Assembly (NCBI GenBank): GCA_902517815.1
Contig: CABYED010000001.1
Span: forward strand, 298,169-362,168
Length of the DNA stretch: 64,000 nucleotides
Origin: an uncultured SAR116 cluster alpha proteobacterium
Lineage (GTDB): Bacteria > Pseudomonadota > Alphaproteobacteria > Puniceispirillales > Marisalimonadaceae
Reading direction: 5' to 3'
Numbering within the stretch: the stretch's first letter is position 1; each line of letters starts with the position of its first letter. This document shows positions 1-10,376 of this stretch, in pieces. A model generated the notes under the pieces. That model was not told the DNA's origin, did no database searches, and worked only from the letters and a program-made list of their open reading frames with translations. A program made the position numbers and the translations under genes.

Positions 1-2
1 CT

Positions 3-287
3 ATGATTGGTTCTTATTCTTTTGCGTCCTCAATGTTTGATGTCTGGGTAATGTTAGCTGCTGGACTAGTAGGTTATTTTATGGATCGACATGGTTTCTC
101 AGCAGCCCCACTTGTTATGGGATTAATTCTTGGAAAATTAGTTGAAGAGAGCTTTTCTCAATCGATGATTATTCATGACAATAACTTCTTTGCATTATTA
201 GAAAGTCCAGTTGTGTTATTATTTTTTGTACTAACATTCTTAAGTTTATCGTCTCCTTTTTGGACAAGATATTTCTCAAAGAAATAA
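3..287 (+). CDS. Tripartite tricarboxylate transporter permease (TctA family), C-terminal part, truncated by window start
   Basis: Hydrophobic ORF open to window edge; 'GYFMDRHGFSAAPLVMGLILGKLVEESF' is a typical TctA C-terminal motif. Confidence 0.8.
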   Translation: MIGSYSFASSMFDVWVMLAAGLVGYFMDRHGFSAAPLVMGLILGKLVEESFSQSMIIHDNNFFALLESPVVLLFFVLTFLSLSSPFWTRYFSKK

Positions 288-306
288 TTCAATTAGATGT
301 AGTAAA

Positions 307-1686
307 ATGAATAAAATTGAAACTTCTCTTGCTGAAACATTTTCAGAATGGGTTCATAAACTTAATATAAATGATGTACCAGAAGACGTTGTTGATAAAT
401 TGCAACTCATTGTAATGGACTCTTTTGGACTAATGGTTTCCGCTAAAAACCAGCAATACATAAAAAGCCTTATCAATGCACTTCAGGAGAATGGAGATTG
501 CACATTAGTTGGACACAATAAAAAGGTAAATCCATTCAACGCATCTATAATTAATGGAACAGCTATACATGGTGAAGATTTTGATGATACTTTTGAAGGA
601 ACACCTGTGCACGTAGGTTCTGTTATGGTTCCAGCAATGTTATCTTCGGCTCAAGCAAAAAACTTAAATGGAGAAAAATTTTTAAAAGGTTTAGTTGTAG
701 GTTCAGAACTAATTTGCAGACTTGCTTTGGTTGCGCCTACAGCAGTTCATAGACAAGGTTTTCACCCGACAGCAATTTTTGGAACTTTTGGTTCATCAAT
801 AGGTGTTTCATCGTTGCTTGGGAATACCATAGATGAAATGAGTTCAGGATTAGGTATTGTAGGAAGCATGGCTTCTGGAATTATAGAGTATTTAGCTGAA
901 GGCACATCTACAAAACGTCTTCACCCAGGATGGGCTGCTGGTTGTGGATGGCAATCCGCTAATTTTGCTAAATCTGGATTTTTAGGACCAAGAACTGTAT
1001 TTGAAGGCCAACACGGTGTATTTAATAGTTTTGCTAAAAATAATATTGAACCAAATTTTTCACATATTATTTCAGATTTGGGAAATAGATGGGAATCAAA
1101 AAACTTGGCTTTAAAGCCTTACGCTTGTGGAACAATGGCTCAACCTTTTATTGATTGCGCTATAAAACTAAAAGATAAAATTGATAATGTTCAGAACATA
1201 GATAAAGTAATAGCTAGCGTTGGTGAGGGAACAGTCCACAGGTTATGGGAACCGTTAGAGGAGAAACAGAATCCATCCACTGCTTATGGCGCGAAATTTT
1301 CTGTTCCATATTGTATTTCAATAGGATTAATCAATGGGTCTGCTGGCTTAAATGAGTTTACTGATAAATGTTTGAAAAATTTAGAAGTAATAAAATTAGC
1401 AACAAAAGTAAATTATGAAATTAATCCAGATGACGAATATCCAAGAAATTATACTGGTAAAATAAAAATAATTATGAAAGATGGGACAATATATTCTTCG
1501 TCACAAGAATGTTTAAGAGGTGGCAAACGTGACCCTCTCAGTTATAATGAAGTTAGAAAAAAATTTGAAGCTAATTTAAAATTTGTAAATGTAAAGTCTA
1601 GTGAGATTGAAAAACTATATGATTTTATTAAAAATATTTTTAAATCAAAAAATCTAAATGAAATAGATGGTGTTAACTTTTATTAA
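307..1686 (+). CDS. MmgE/PrpD family protein
   Basis: 459 aa; 'HGEDFDDTFEGTPVHVGSVMVPAMLSSAQ', 'HRQGFHPTAIFGTFGSS', 'LKPYACGTMAQPFIDCA' typical of MmgE/PrpD. Confidence 0.88.
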   Translation: MNKIETSLAETFSEWVHKLNINDVPEDVVDKLQLIVMDSFGLMVSAKNQQYIKSLINALQENGDCTLVGHNKKVNPFNASIINGTAIHGEDFDDTFEGTPVHVGSVMVPAMLSSAQAKNLNGEKFLKGLVVGSELICRLALVAPTAVHRQGFHPTAIFGTFGSSIGVSSLLGNTIDEMSSGLGIVGSMASGIIEYLAEGTSTKRLHPGWAAGCGWQSANFAKSGFLGPRTVFEGQHGVFNSFAKNNIEPNFSHIISDLGNRWESKNLALKPYACGTMAQPFIDCAIKLKDKIDNVQNIDKVIASVGEGTVHRLWEPLEEKQNPSTAYGAKFSVPYCISIGLINGSAGLNEFTDKCLKNLEVIKLATKVNYEINPDDEYPRNYTGKIKIIMKDGTIYSSSQECLRGGKRDPLSYNEVRKKFEANLKFVNVKSSEIEKLYDFIKNIFKSKNLNEIDGVNFY

Positions 1687-2704
1687 TTAAATCACTGCAG
1701 TTTTTTCCTAAGAGCAAACCAAAAAACTTCTTCCATTTTTCTACATAATTACTTCTATTTACAACCCAATCAATATGATCAATAGAGGGTTTGTCTGGAT
1801 TTATTCTAATTCCCCACAAACCATCAACCTCATTAGGGACTGCTGAATACCTGACATCTGTTATTATATTTTTATCAATTCCTTTTCCTAGATAACCTTG
1901 TGAGAACCAATCAAATCTTTTTATATCTCTATATTGTTGACTTTTTTTATCAAGCTCTGAAAAATCATTGAGAATATCAAGTTTTTTAATTTTTGTTCCT
2001 TGACAATATTCTGACTTAGAAAACAACCTTACTGCATCAACGTAGTAAAAACCTTCATCCTCATAAATTGTTTTCCATAAAAATAAATTTCCTAGACTTG
2101 GTTTTGCTGTAAGATGCTTACTCTCGTGCCCTCTTAAATTTGCAATTGATTGTCCAACAAATTGAGCACGATTTTCTTGGAAAGCACCAAAGATTAAGTA
2201 AATAAAAATATATAGAATGCCAACTAGCGTAATTAATTTATTTTTCATTATTATTGCAAAAATTATTGATAGAATTACAGGAATACTTAAAAAAAGATCA
2301 ACCACTGATACATAATTCCAAGAAATTCTTTCATCAGAAAATGGCCATAAAAGTTGTGTTCCATAACTTGTGCAAGCATCTAATAGTCCATGTGTAGCAT
2401 AACCAAGAAAACTAAAAAGATAAGTTTCACCCAAACTTAAATATTTCTTGAAAAGTATTCTTGAAAATAAAGTTACAATGAAAGCACCTATTGGTATAAA
2501 AATTAAGGAATGTGTGAATTGTCTATGATATTCTAATTTTAATAAAGGATCTGAATCTGATCTAATGAAAATGTCTAGGTCAGGAGCTAAACCTGCACAA
2601 CAACCAACTATTGACCCAACTAAAAATTTTTTCTTGTTTGAGATTGTTTGAGCAAAAATTGCACCAAATGCGCCTTGAGTAACTGGATCCATAATACAAA
2701 CCAA
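1673..2704 (-). CDS. Membrane-bound metal-dependent hydrolase (YdjM/DUF457-like)
   Basis: 'MDPVTQGAFGAIFAQT...APDLDIF...EYHRQFTHSLIF' and 'GYATHGLLDACTSYGTQLLWPFSDERISW' motifs. Confidence 0.82.
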   Translation of the reverse strand: MVCIMDPVTQGAFGAIFAQTISNKKKFLVGSIVGCCAGLAPDLDIFIRSDSDPLLKLEYHRQFTHSLIFIPIGAFIVTLFSRILFKKYLSLGETYLFSFLGYATHGLLDACTSYGTQLLWPFSDERISWNYVSVVDLFLSIPVILSIIFAIIMKNKLITLVGILYIFIYLIFGAFQENRAQFVGQSIANLRGHESKHLTAKPSLGNLFLWKTIYEDEGFYYVDAVRLFSKSEYCQGTKIKKLDILNDFSELDKKSQQYRDIKRFDWFSQGYLGKGIDKNIITDVRYSAVPNEVDGLWGIRINPDKPSIDHIDWVVNRSNYVEKWKKFFGLLLGKNCSDLINKS

Positions 2705-2796
2705 AATTATTAAATGAGCTATCTATACACTAAGTTTTCTTGACTGTTTATATTTTTTTCATTTAACATATTTAATGTATTACAAGAGACCTTTTA

Positions 2797-4413
2797 ATGA
2801 ACCTAATTAACTTAAATAATAAAGAATATGACGTGATAATTGTAGGTGCTGGGTTTTCAGGATTATATCAATTGATATGTCTTAGAGATCAACTTGGTAT
2901 GAATTGTCTTGTTGTAGAAACAGGAGATGACGTTGGTGGTACATGGTATTGGAATCGTTATCCAGGAGCAAGATGTGATACTGAAAGCCACGCCTACTCT
3001 TATTATTTTTCAGACGAATTATTAAAACAATGGACATGGTCAGAACGATATCCAGGTCATGCTGAGATTAGAAGATATATGAATTTTGTTGCTGAAAAAT
3101 TTGATCTTAAAAAAGATATTTTATTTAACCACAAAGTAACAAGTGCTCAATATAATGAAGATAAAATTTGTTGGGAAATCACAACCAACAATAAAATAAA
3201 TTTTAAGTCTAAATTTTTAATTACAGCTGTTGGATGTTTGTCAAATGCAAATATTCCTAAAATTAAAGGATTAGAAAATTTTGAAGGTAAATATTACCAT
3301 ACAGGAAATTGGCCAAAAAATGGCGTATCATTTGTTGGTAAAAAAGTTGGTCAAATTGGAACAGGTTCTACTGGAATACAAGCAGTACCAGTTATAGCTG
3401 AAGAGGCCAAACATTTAACAGTTTTCCAAAGAACTGCAAATTATAGTGTACCTGCAAGGAATAAACCTTTAACTGAAAATTTTAAAATCCATGTTAAAGA
3501 CAAATTTAAGTATTACAGAGAATTACTTAAAAAGACACCTAATGGACACCCTTTTGAAATATCAAATCGTCTTGTTGCTGATGTTCAAGAACAAGAAATG
3601 CAAGAGATTTACGAAAAAGCATGGGAAAAAGGAGGTTTACAATTCAGGGGATCATTTAGTGATTTGGTTACTAACGTTGAAGCTAATAAAACAGCCTCAG
3701 ATTTTATAAAAAGTAAAATTAATGAAACTGTTTTAAATAAAAAATTTGCAGCAATCTTATCAGATATTGATCACCCATATGCAGGTAAACGCCCACCAAT
3801 AGATACAAATTATTTTGAAACCTATAATAGAGACAATATTAATCTTGTTGATCTTCGAAGCAATCCCATAACACAAATAGATGAAAAAGGAATTCAAACT
3901 GAAAAAGAACATTTTGATTTAGATATTATTGTTTTTGCTACAGGTTATGATGCGATGACCGGACCGCTTCTAAATATGAATATCATTGGAAAAAATAATT
4001 TAAAACTGCTGGAAGCTTGGGAAGAAGGACCAAAAACATTTTTAGGTCTTCAAGTACCAGGCTTCCCTAATATGTTTACAATAACAGGACCAGGCAGTCC
4101 GTCAGTTCTAACAAACATGCCTATAGCAATTGAGCAACATGTTGAATGGATTAGGGATTGTATAGATTTCATGAATAAAAAAGAGTATTCCACAATTGAG
4201 ACTGATGCTAAGTCAGCAGAAGAATGGGGAAATGAAGTTAACAATGTTGCAAATAAAACTTTACTACCGACCGTAAAACATTCATGGTATTTAGGTGCAA
4301 ACATTCCTGGTAAACCACAAGTTTTTATGCCTTATGCTGGCGGACTCCCCAGATATAGAGATGTATGTGAAAATATTAAAAATAATAATTATAAAGAGTT
4401 TAGTTTAAATTAA
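2797..4413 (+). CDS. Flavin-containing (Baeyer-Villiger-type) monooxygenase
   Basis: GAGFSGLY FAD motif, 'GTWYWNRYPGARCD', 'FEGKYYHTGNWP' and 'GTGSTGIQ' motifs. Confidence 0.9.
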   Translation: MNLINLNNKEYDVIIVGAGFSGLYQLICLRDQLGMNCLVVETGDDVGGTWYWNRYPGARCDTESHAYSYYFSDELLKQWTWSERYPGHAEIRRYMNFVAEKFDLKKDILFNHKVTSAQYNEDKICWEITTNNKINFKSKFLITAVGCLSNANIPKIKGLENFEGKYYHTGNWPKNGVSFVGKKVGQIGTGSTGIQAVPVIAEEAKHLTVFQRTANYSVPARNKPLTENFKIHVKDKFKYYRELLKKTPNGHPFEISNRLVADVQEQEMQEIYEKAWEKGGLQFRGSFSDLVTNVEANKTASDFIKSKINETVLNKKFAAILSDIDHPYAGKRPPIDTNYFETYNRDNINLVDLRSNPITQIDEKGIQTEKEHFDLDIIVFATGYDAMTGPLLNMNIIGKNNLKLLEAWEEGPKTFLGLQVPGFPNMFTITGPGSPSVLTNMPIAIEQHVEWIRDCIDFMNKKEYSTIETDAKSAEEWGNEVNNVANKTLLPTVKHSWYLGANIPGKPQVFMPYAGGLPRYRDVCENIKNNNYKEFSLN

Positions 4414-4416
4414 AAT

Positions 4417-4896
4417 CTAATCATCTACTGAGTTCTTGATTACATTAATTTTAGTTCTAATTTTTTTCATTCTCTCTTCAAGTTCATTTTTCTTAGGCGG
4501 GTTCTTTGAATCTAACTTATCCAAAAGGTTAGAAATTTCATTAGCTAATTCGTTACTTTGTTTATTTGAATCTAAGAGCCTCAGTTGAGTCTTTCTTATT
4601 AAAGCTCCCAAAATGACATTAGATTTAATGATTTCTTTAAAGTAAGATTTAGGTATTATTTTTGTAACTAATTTTTGAGCACATACTTTAGCAGTTACGG
4701 TTCTTGGAACATTGAGTAAAATTGAGGTCTCTCCAAATATCTCCCCCATACCTAGTCTATTCAGTTTTAATCCATCCTTTGTTTCAATATTGACATATCC
4801 CTCTAAAATTAAATATGCTTCTTTTGGATCACTTCCTACTTCGTAAATTATTTCACCAGGTTCCCAAATTACTGACTTACCATTTTCTTGCATCAA
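4417..4896 (-). CDS. Cyclic nucleotide-binding domain protein (no HTH visible)
   Basis: CAP_ED-like 'AYLILEGYVNIE...GMGEIFGETSILLNVPRTVTAKV'. Confidence 0.8.
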   Translation of the reverse strand: MMQENGKSVIWEPGEIIYEVGSDPKEAYLILEGYVNIETKDGLKLNRLGMGEIFGETSILLNVPRTVTAKVCAQKLVTKIIPKSYFKEIIKSNVILGALIRKTQLRLLDSNKQSNELANEISNLLDKLDSKNPPKKNELEERMKKIRTKINVIKNSVDD

Positions 4897-4922
4897 ATAT
4901 TCCTTTAAATATTATGATTCAA

Positions 4923-5105
4923 TTATTGTACAGGAATAGCCAAAGGCTCCATCCAAAAGATATATCCATAAAAAATTAAATAACAATAGAATAATCCATA
5001 AGCCCACCATGGCTTTGGTTTAAATGATTTACTCCTTTCATCAATTTCTTCCAATTCTTCTTTATAATTTTTGTAGTAATTCATCATAAAATTAGATCTA
5101 CCCAA
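4923..5105 (-). CDS. Small single-TM hypothetical protein
   Basis: 60-aa ORF with one hydrophobic segment, co-oriented with neighbours. Confidence 0.45.
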   Translation of the reverse strand: MGRSNFMMNYYKNYKEELEEIDERSKSFKPKPWWAYGLFYCYLIFYGYIFWMEPLAIPVQ

Positions 5106-5130
5106 TTAACTTCTCCACATTAAATTATAT

Positions 5131-5739
5131 TTATATATCAAAAAAAACTGTTTCTTTATCACCTTGTAAAAATACATCAAATACATAGAAATTTTTTTTA
5201 ATCTTTTTTGCTACTAGGCTGTCAATATTTCCTTTATTATTTTTTATCATAGATAAAATAGGATCGTTTATCAAATCATCACCTTCAAAGTATATTCTAG
5301 TATTTAAAGTCATATTAAGACCTCTAGATGAAATTGATAAACAAATATGTGGACTTTGATTTTTTCCATCTAGATTTTCAACTTGTCCTGGCTTTACTGT
5401 AAATAACTTAAATTTTTTTGTTAATTTATCTGGAATAAATCGTGCAAACCCATTGTCTTCAAAAAATTGACCATTTTCATCACATTGCCAAGTTTCTAGC
5501 ATCACATCGTCTAATGGAATACTATTTCCATCAAAGACTGAACCTTCGACAGTTATCATTTCTATATCATTTTTAATTTTAAATGGCACCTCACCCAAAT
5601 CATTTTTATATAAATTATTTATTTTTATTTTATTTGGCATGCAACCTATATGAAGAAATGGACCAGCTGTTTGAAATGGAGTTTCATCAAGAATATTTTT
5701 AGAATTTTTCAAGTTAAAGTCCTTCTTGTCTATTTTCAA
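5131..5739 (-). CDS. pcaG: Protocatechuate 3,4-dioxygenase alpha subunit
   Basis: 'TPFQTAGPFLHIGC', 'VEGSVFDGNSIPLDDVMLETWQCDENGQF', 'PHICLSISSRGLN'; overlaps pcaH. Confidence 0.87.
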   Translation of the reverse strand: MKIDKKDFNLKNSKNILDETPFQTAGPFLHIGCMPNKIKINNLYKNDLGEVPFKIKNDIEMITVEGSVFDGNSIPLDDVMLETWQCDENGQFFEDNGFARFIPDKLTKKFKLFTVKPGQVENLDGKNQSPHICLSISSRGLNMTLNTRIYFEGDDLINDPILSMIKNNKGNIDSLVAKKIKKNFYVFDVFLQGDKETVFFDI

Positions 5740-6436
5740 AGTATGTTTGTTTTACTCCTCTTAACACAATATCAAATTTGTAAGCTAATATGTTTTGAAT
5801 GCTTGATCGCGAAGTATCTAATTTTCCAACTAAACTCTTTTTTGCTTTCTTATCCGTAATAGAATTTACCATTGGACATAAGTTTATCAGTGGATCACCT
5901 TCAAAATACATTTGTGTAATTAACCTCTGTCCAAAGCTTTCCCCAAATATTGAAAAATGAATATGCATTGGTCTCCACTCTATCCCACGATTAGGATAAG
6001 GGTATGGTCCAGGTTGAATAGTTAAAAACTCGTAGGAGCCATCTGAGGAAGTTAGAGAACGCCCACAACCTGAAAAATTGGGATCAATGGGTGCAGGATT
6101 TTTATCGTCCTGATGTAAATATTTACCAGCAGCATTAGCTTGCCAAATTTCTATTAACGCACCTTTGATTGGATTTGAAAATTGATCAGAAACAGTTCCA
6201 TGGACAATAATTTTATGACCAAGCGGGGACATTTTGTTTTTGGAAAAATTTAATGTAAGGTCATTATCCAACTTACCTATAATTTTTTTATTAAATATTG
6301 GTCCGAAAATCTCTAAATTGGACGGTATTGAAATTTTTTTATTCTTAGGAGCTCTGAAAATACTAGATTTATAATCAGGAAAATCTATTTCTGGTTGTTT
6401 ATTATAATTTCTTTTTACTAATGATTTAAGATTCAT
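5714..6436 (-). CDS. pcaH: Protocatechuate 3,4-dioxygenase beta subunit
   Basis: 'PLGHKIIVHGTVSDQFSNPIKGALIEIWQANAAGKYLHQDD', 'GPYPYPNRGIEWRPMHIHFSIFG' (Fe-ligand region). Confidence 0.9.
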   Translation of the reverse strand: MNLKSLVKRNYNKQPEIDFPDYKSSIFRAPKNKKISIPSNLEIFGPIFNKKIIGKLDNDLTLNFSKNKMSPLGHKIIVHGTVSDQFSNPIKGALIEIWQANAAGKYLHQDDKNPAPIDPNFSGCGRSLTSSDGSYEFLTIQPGPYPYPNRGIEWRPMHIHFSIFGESFGQRLITQMYFEGDPLINLCPMVNSITDKKAKKSLVGKLDTSRSSIQNILAYKFDIVLRGVKQTYFENRQEGL

Positions 6437-6474
6437 GCTTTTACCTAAGTTTTAAGAAATGTATTTTATTAGTT

Positions 6475-7644
6475 TTAGTAGGGTAAACCAACATAATTTT
6501 CTGCCAAAACTCTTTGGGATGCAACAGAATTTTCCAAATATTCTATTTCAGAATCTTGAATTCGTTGATCAAAAGAAGATTGATCAGGAAATTTATGAAA
6601 AGTTGTAGTCATCCACCAACTAAACCTAATTGATTTCCAAACTCTAGAAAGGGCATTATTTGAATACATTTTCAAATCATAATTTGTATGAAATTTATAA
6701 TAATTTTTCAGTGCGTTGTGCAAATAGTATACATCTGAAACTGCTAAGTTTAACCCTTTCGCTCCAGTAGGGGGCACGATATGTGCGGCATCTCCAACTA
6801 AAAATAATTTTTCCCAACTCATTGGTTCACAAACAAAAGATCTAAGTGGTGCTATAGATTTTTCAATGGAGCTTCCAGTTATAATTGTATCTGATGCTTC
6901 AGTTGGAAGTCTCTTTTTTAATTCATCCCAAAATTTTTTGTCTGACCAATTCTCTATTTTTTCATCTAATGAAGTCTGTATATAATATCTACTTAAATTT
7001 TCATTTCTCATTGAGGCCAAGGCAAAACCATTACCATGATTTGCATATATTAATTCATCACTTACAGGCGGTGTTTCTGATAAAATCCCCAACCATCCAA
7101 AAGGATATGTTCTCTCATAAGTTTTAATTATTGATTTTGGAATTATACTTCTACTTATTCCATGGAATCCATCACAACCTGCAACCAAATCACACATAAT
7201 CTTTTTCTCTACACCATTTTTTTTAAATGTTACACATGGTTTATCAGTGTCAATGGCTTGAGGGAGAACATCTTTTGCGTTGTTGATTATTATACCATTT
7301 TCTTTTTTAATCTTTTTATATAAATCTTTTGTTACTTCAGTTTGCCCATAAACTGTTACGTGTTTATTAGTTAATTGTTTTAAATTAATTCTAAATCCAT
7401 GATTTTTGAATGAGAGTTGTATACCATCATGGTTAAAGCCTTCATTTTTAAGCCTGTCTGAAACGCCTGCTTTCTCAAGCATTTCAATTGTACCATTTTC
7501 CAAAACACCAGCCCTAATTCTACCTATGACATGTTCTTCAGATTGTTTTTCAAGAACTATATTATCAATCCCATCAACTGACAAAAGTCTTGATAAAAGC
7601 AACCCTGATGGACCGCCTCCAACTATTACAACATTTGTTCTCAT
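6475..7644 (-). CDS. pobA: 4-hydroxybenzoate 3-monooxygenase
   Basis: GGGPSGLLLSRLL FAD motif, 'RIRAGVLENGTIEML', 'LVGDAAHIVPPTGAKGLNLAVSDV'. Confidence 0.9.
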   Translation of the reverse strand: MRTNVVIVGGGPSGLLLSRLLSVDGIDNIVLEKQSEEHVIGRIRAGVLENGTIEMLEKAGVSDRLKNEGFNHDGIQLSFKNHGFRINLKQLTNKHVTVYGQTEVTKDLYKKIKKENGIIINNAKDVLPQAIDTDKPCVTFKKNGVEKKIMCDLVAGCDGFHGISRSIIPKSIIKTYERTYPFGWLGILSETPPVSDELIYANHGNGFALASMRNENLSRYYIQTSLDEKIENWSDKKFWDELKKRLPTEASDTIITGSSIEKSIAPLRSFVCEPMSWEKLFLVGDAAHIVPPTGAKGLNLAVSDVYYLHNALKNYYKFHTNYDLKMYSNNALSRVWKSIRFSWWMTTTFHKFPDQSSFDQRIQDSEIEYLENSVASQRVLAENYVGLPY

Positions 7645-7667
7645 TAAAATTATCCCTTAATTCATTA

Positions 7668-8054
7668 TTATTTCAGATAATTTACTAACAAAAATATACA
7701 TCCAATTATCTGCAGAAAATTTATAAAAACTGAAAACTTGTGTAATTTATTAAATTTATTTTCATTATTCATATCTTTAGCTTTATTTATCATTGGCATT
7801 AAAATTTGTCTTGAGAAAATAAATCCAATCATAATTAGTAAAAAAATTAATATTGAGGATTTATTTTCATAATAGATGGAAAGAATAAGACCTATTAAGC
7901 TTAGAACAAAACCAAACAGATAATATTTAGGAAAGAAAATTCTTAGAAATTTAGATGATTGTTTTTCGTCTAGGACTTTAAAAACTGAAGTTGCTACAAC
8001 TATGGGGAAAAACATCATGAAGCTTAATATGGCTGCAGCTATTAATATTAACAA
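7668..8054 (-). CDS. DUF4149-like membrane protein
   Basis: Four predicted TM segments; 'ATSVFKVLDEKQSSKFLRIFFPKYY' pattern. Confidence 0.6.
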   Translation of the reverse strand: MLILIAAAILSFMMFFPIVVATSVFKVLDEKQSSKFLRIFFPKYYLFGFVLSLIGLILSIYYENKSSILIFLLIMIGFIFSRQILMPMINKAKDMNNENKFNKLHKFSVFINFLQIIGCIFLLVNYLK

Positions 8055-8150
8055 TTTTTACTCCTTACCAAATAAATAATTTTATTTTTTTATACCAATT
8101 ATTATTATAAAGTATATTGCGTTTTAATAAAGTTACCATGAATAATTAGA

Positions 8151-8696
8151 ATGAATAAAAATATAAAGCCTTATTCTGTAGATACATTAATTGCAGAAAA
8201 AGAAATAAAAAAAAGAATTATTGAATTAGGTAAAGAGGTTAACCTTTTTTACAAAAATACAGATAAATTATTGGTTGTTGGATTGTTAAGAGGATCTTTT
8301 GTGTTTATCGCAGATTTAGTTCGAGAGCTAAAAATACCAGTTGAAGTTGATTTTATGACTGCCTCTAGCTATGGAAACTCAATGCAATCTTCAAATAATA
8401 TTCGAATATTAACAGATTTGAATACAGATATAAAAAACTTAGATGTGCTATTAGTAGAAGACATTATTGATACTGGTCATACATTAAACCAAGTTATAAA
8501 GTTACTGAAAAGTAGAAAGCCAAAAAGTTTAGAAGTTTGCTGCCTATTGAATAAGTTTTCACGTAGAGAAACTGATATTGAAAGTAAATGGGTTGGTTTT
8601 GATATTCCAGACGAGTTTGTAGTTGGTTATGGGATTGATTATGCTCAAGATAACAGGCATTTACCATTCATTGGTAAAGTAGTTCAGGTAAAATAG
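8151..8696 (+). CDS. hpt: Hypoxanthine phosphoribosyltransferase
   Basis: 'LLVEDIIDTGHTL' PRPP motif; 'VVGLLRGSFVFIADLVREL'; 'VGYGIDYAQDNRHLPFIG'. Confidence 0.93.
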   Translation: MNKNIKPYSVDTLIAEKEIKKRIIELGKEVNLFYKNTDKLLVVGLLRGSFVFIADLVRELKIPVEVDFMTASSYGNSMQSSNNIRILTDLNTDIKNLDVLLVEDIIDTGHTLNQVIKLLKSRKPKSLEVCCLLNKFSRRETDIESKWVGFDIPDEFVVGYGIDYAQDNRHLPFIGKVVQVK

Positions 8697-8798
8697 GGAA
8701 TAGCCCTAATTATTTACCTTGTTTAGGATAATCGTGGAGATTTCAAAAAGCTATTCCCTTCATATTAGTTACTGCAAATAACATGCCATAATTCAATA

Positions 8799-9119
8799 TT
8801 ATTCTACCTGGTTAAAATCATTAAGATCTAATTTAGGTGAATACTCAACTTCACATTCACCCTCGGTAAATGAGACTGATCCTCCCATTTCCTTTATATC
8901 CTGCCAAAATTGGTTAGTCCAATCAGCTCTTGTTTTATTTACATACTCTTTATTTTTAAAAAGGTGAAATATTTCTATTGAGTTCTCGGTAACATTTGTA
9001 AAAGCTCTTATTATCATGCCATCTTGAAACATATCAGTACTTTTACTCTTAAGAGCATTAATTATAGCTTCTTTTGCTAATTTATTTTGAAATTTAATAG
9101 ATCTTGTAACCGCCCACAT
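8799..9119 (-). CDS. Small conserved hypothetical protein (paralogue of 58304..58624)
   Basis: 106 aa ORF visibly similar to the 58304..58624 product (FQNKLAKEAI.. / VQNELAKKAI..). Confidence 0.75.
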   Translation of the reverse strand: MWAVTRSIKFQNKLAKEAIINALKSKSTDMFQDGMIIRAFTNVTENSIEIFHLFKNKEYVNKTRADWTNQFWQDIKEMGGSVSFTEGECEVEYSPKLDLNDFNQVE

Positions 9120-9172
9120 TTTTTTCTCCTAATAAATTATAACAAAATTAAATTAAATTAAATTGAATTGAA

Positions 9173-10345
9173 TTAACTCCAAGGCTTAATGACAATTTTT
9201 ATGGCATCGTCTATTCTCTCTCTCGCATATTTTAAAGCAGTAGGAAGATCAGCTAAATTAAAGGTATGAGTATGAACTAATTTTGCATCAAATCGTTTTT
9301 CTTTCATAAATTGCATAGCTCTATGAGTTGCACTTTTGCCTTCACCTCTTATTCCAAACATGTAAATATTATTAATAACCATATGTGGAATATTTATTTC
9401 AACAGGTTTATGAGGGAATGCAGCGAGACATATTTTACCTCCTCTATTAGTCATCATAATTGCATCATTCAAGGCTTCTTTTGATCCTGCACACTCAATT
9501 ACATAGTCAGCACCTTTTTCTCCAACAATGCTTTTTACACTTTGAACAATGTCTTTTTCATTTTTTACATTTAGTGTATGATCTGCTCCCAGTCTTTTAC
9601 CAATTTCTAATCTACTATCTCTTGTACCAATTAAGATTACTGGCCCTGCACCCAAAGCTTTAGCTACAGCAACACCTAATAAACCAATAGGTCCAGGACC
9701 TATTACAACTAAACTTTCACCAGCAATTAATCCTCCTAGTTCAGTGAGACCATACATTGTTGTTCCTGCTGTAACTACTAAAGTTGCTTCTTCATCAGTC
9801 ATACTGTATGGAACTTTTATGAGTGTGTTTATATTATTTACAGCATATTGTTTGAAACCACCATCTGTGGTAAAACCATTTGCTCTATGACCTTTATTAA
9901 CGTTTCCATAGTTTAGTCCATAATTATGACATGAGGTATACATTCCCATCCTACATCTTTTGCATTGTCCACAACCAGAATGAATTTCTACTGTTACCCT
10001 GTCACCAATTTCAAATTCATCTACCGATGGACCTAATGCTACAACAGTTCCCATGTACTCATGTCCAGGTGTAAAATTTTTATTAAATGGTAAACCACCC
10101 TCTATTAAGGCTGGTGGACCATGACTGATGACATCGAGATCTGTCGCACAGATTGCCACCGCATCAATTTTAATAAGCACTTCTGCTTTACCTGGCATAA
10201 CAATAGGCTTTTCAATTAAAGACAGTTCGTCTGGATCTCCTAAAACACATGCTTTCATTGTTTCTGGTATTGGATATTTTACTGAAGTCTTTCCGTTAAA
10301 TTCAATTGACATTATTAAACCTCTTGTAGATCTTAATAAATCCAT
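9173..10345 (-). CDS. Zinc-dependent alcohol dehydrogenase-like protein
   Basis: 'GHEYMGTVVALG', Cys-rich 'CGQCKRCRMGMYTSC', Rossmann 'VVIGPGPIGLLGVAVAKALG'; start codon may be internal (MSIEFNGK). Confidence 0.9.
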   Translation of the reverse strand: MDLLRSTRGLIMSIEFNGKTSVKYPIPETMKACVLGDPDELSLIEKPIVMPGKAEVLIKIDAVAICATDLDVISHGPPALIEGGLPFNKNFTPGHEYMGTVVALGPSVDEFEIGDRVTVEIHSGCGQCKRCRMGMYTSCHNYGLNYGNVNKGHRANGFTTDGGFKQYAVNNINTLIKVPYSMTDEEATLVVTAGTTMYGLTELGGLIAGESLVVIGPGPIGLLGVAVAKALGAGPVILIGTRDSRLEIGKRLGADHTLNVKNEKDIVQSVKSIVGEKGADYVIECAGSKEALNDAIMMTNRGGKICLAAFPHKPVEINIPHMVINNIYMFGIRGEGKSATHRAMQFMKEKRFDAKLVHTHTFNLADLPTALKYARERIDDAIKIVIKPWS

Positions 10346-10376
10346 TAAATAAAAGATTTGTCAAAAAGTTTATATA

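Noticed and set aside
4050-4304. Antisense ORF in the track within the monooxygenase gene
   Set aside because: Lies wholly inside a well-supported CDS on the opposite strand, with no recognisable motif.
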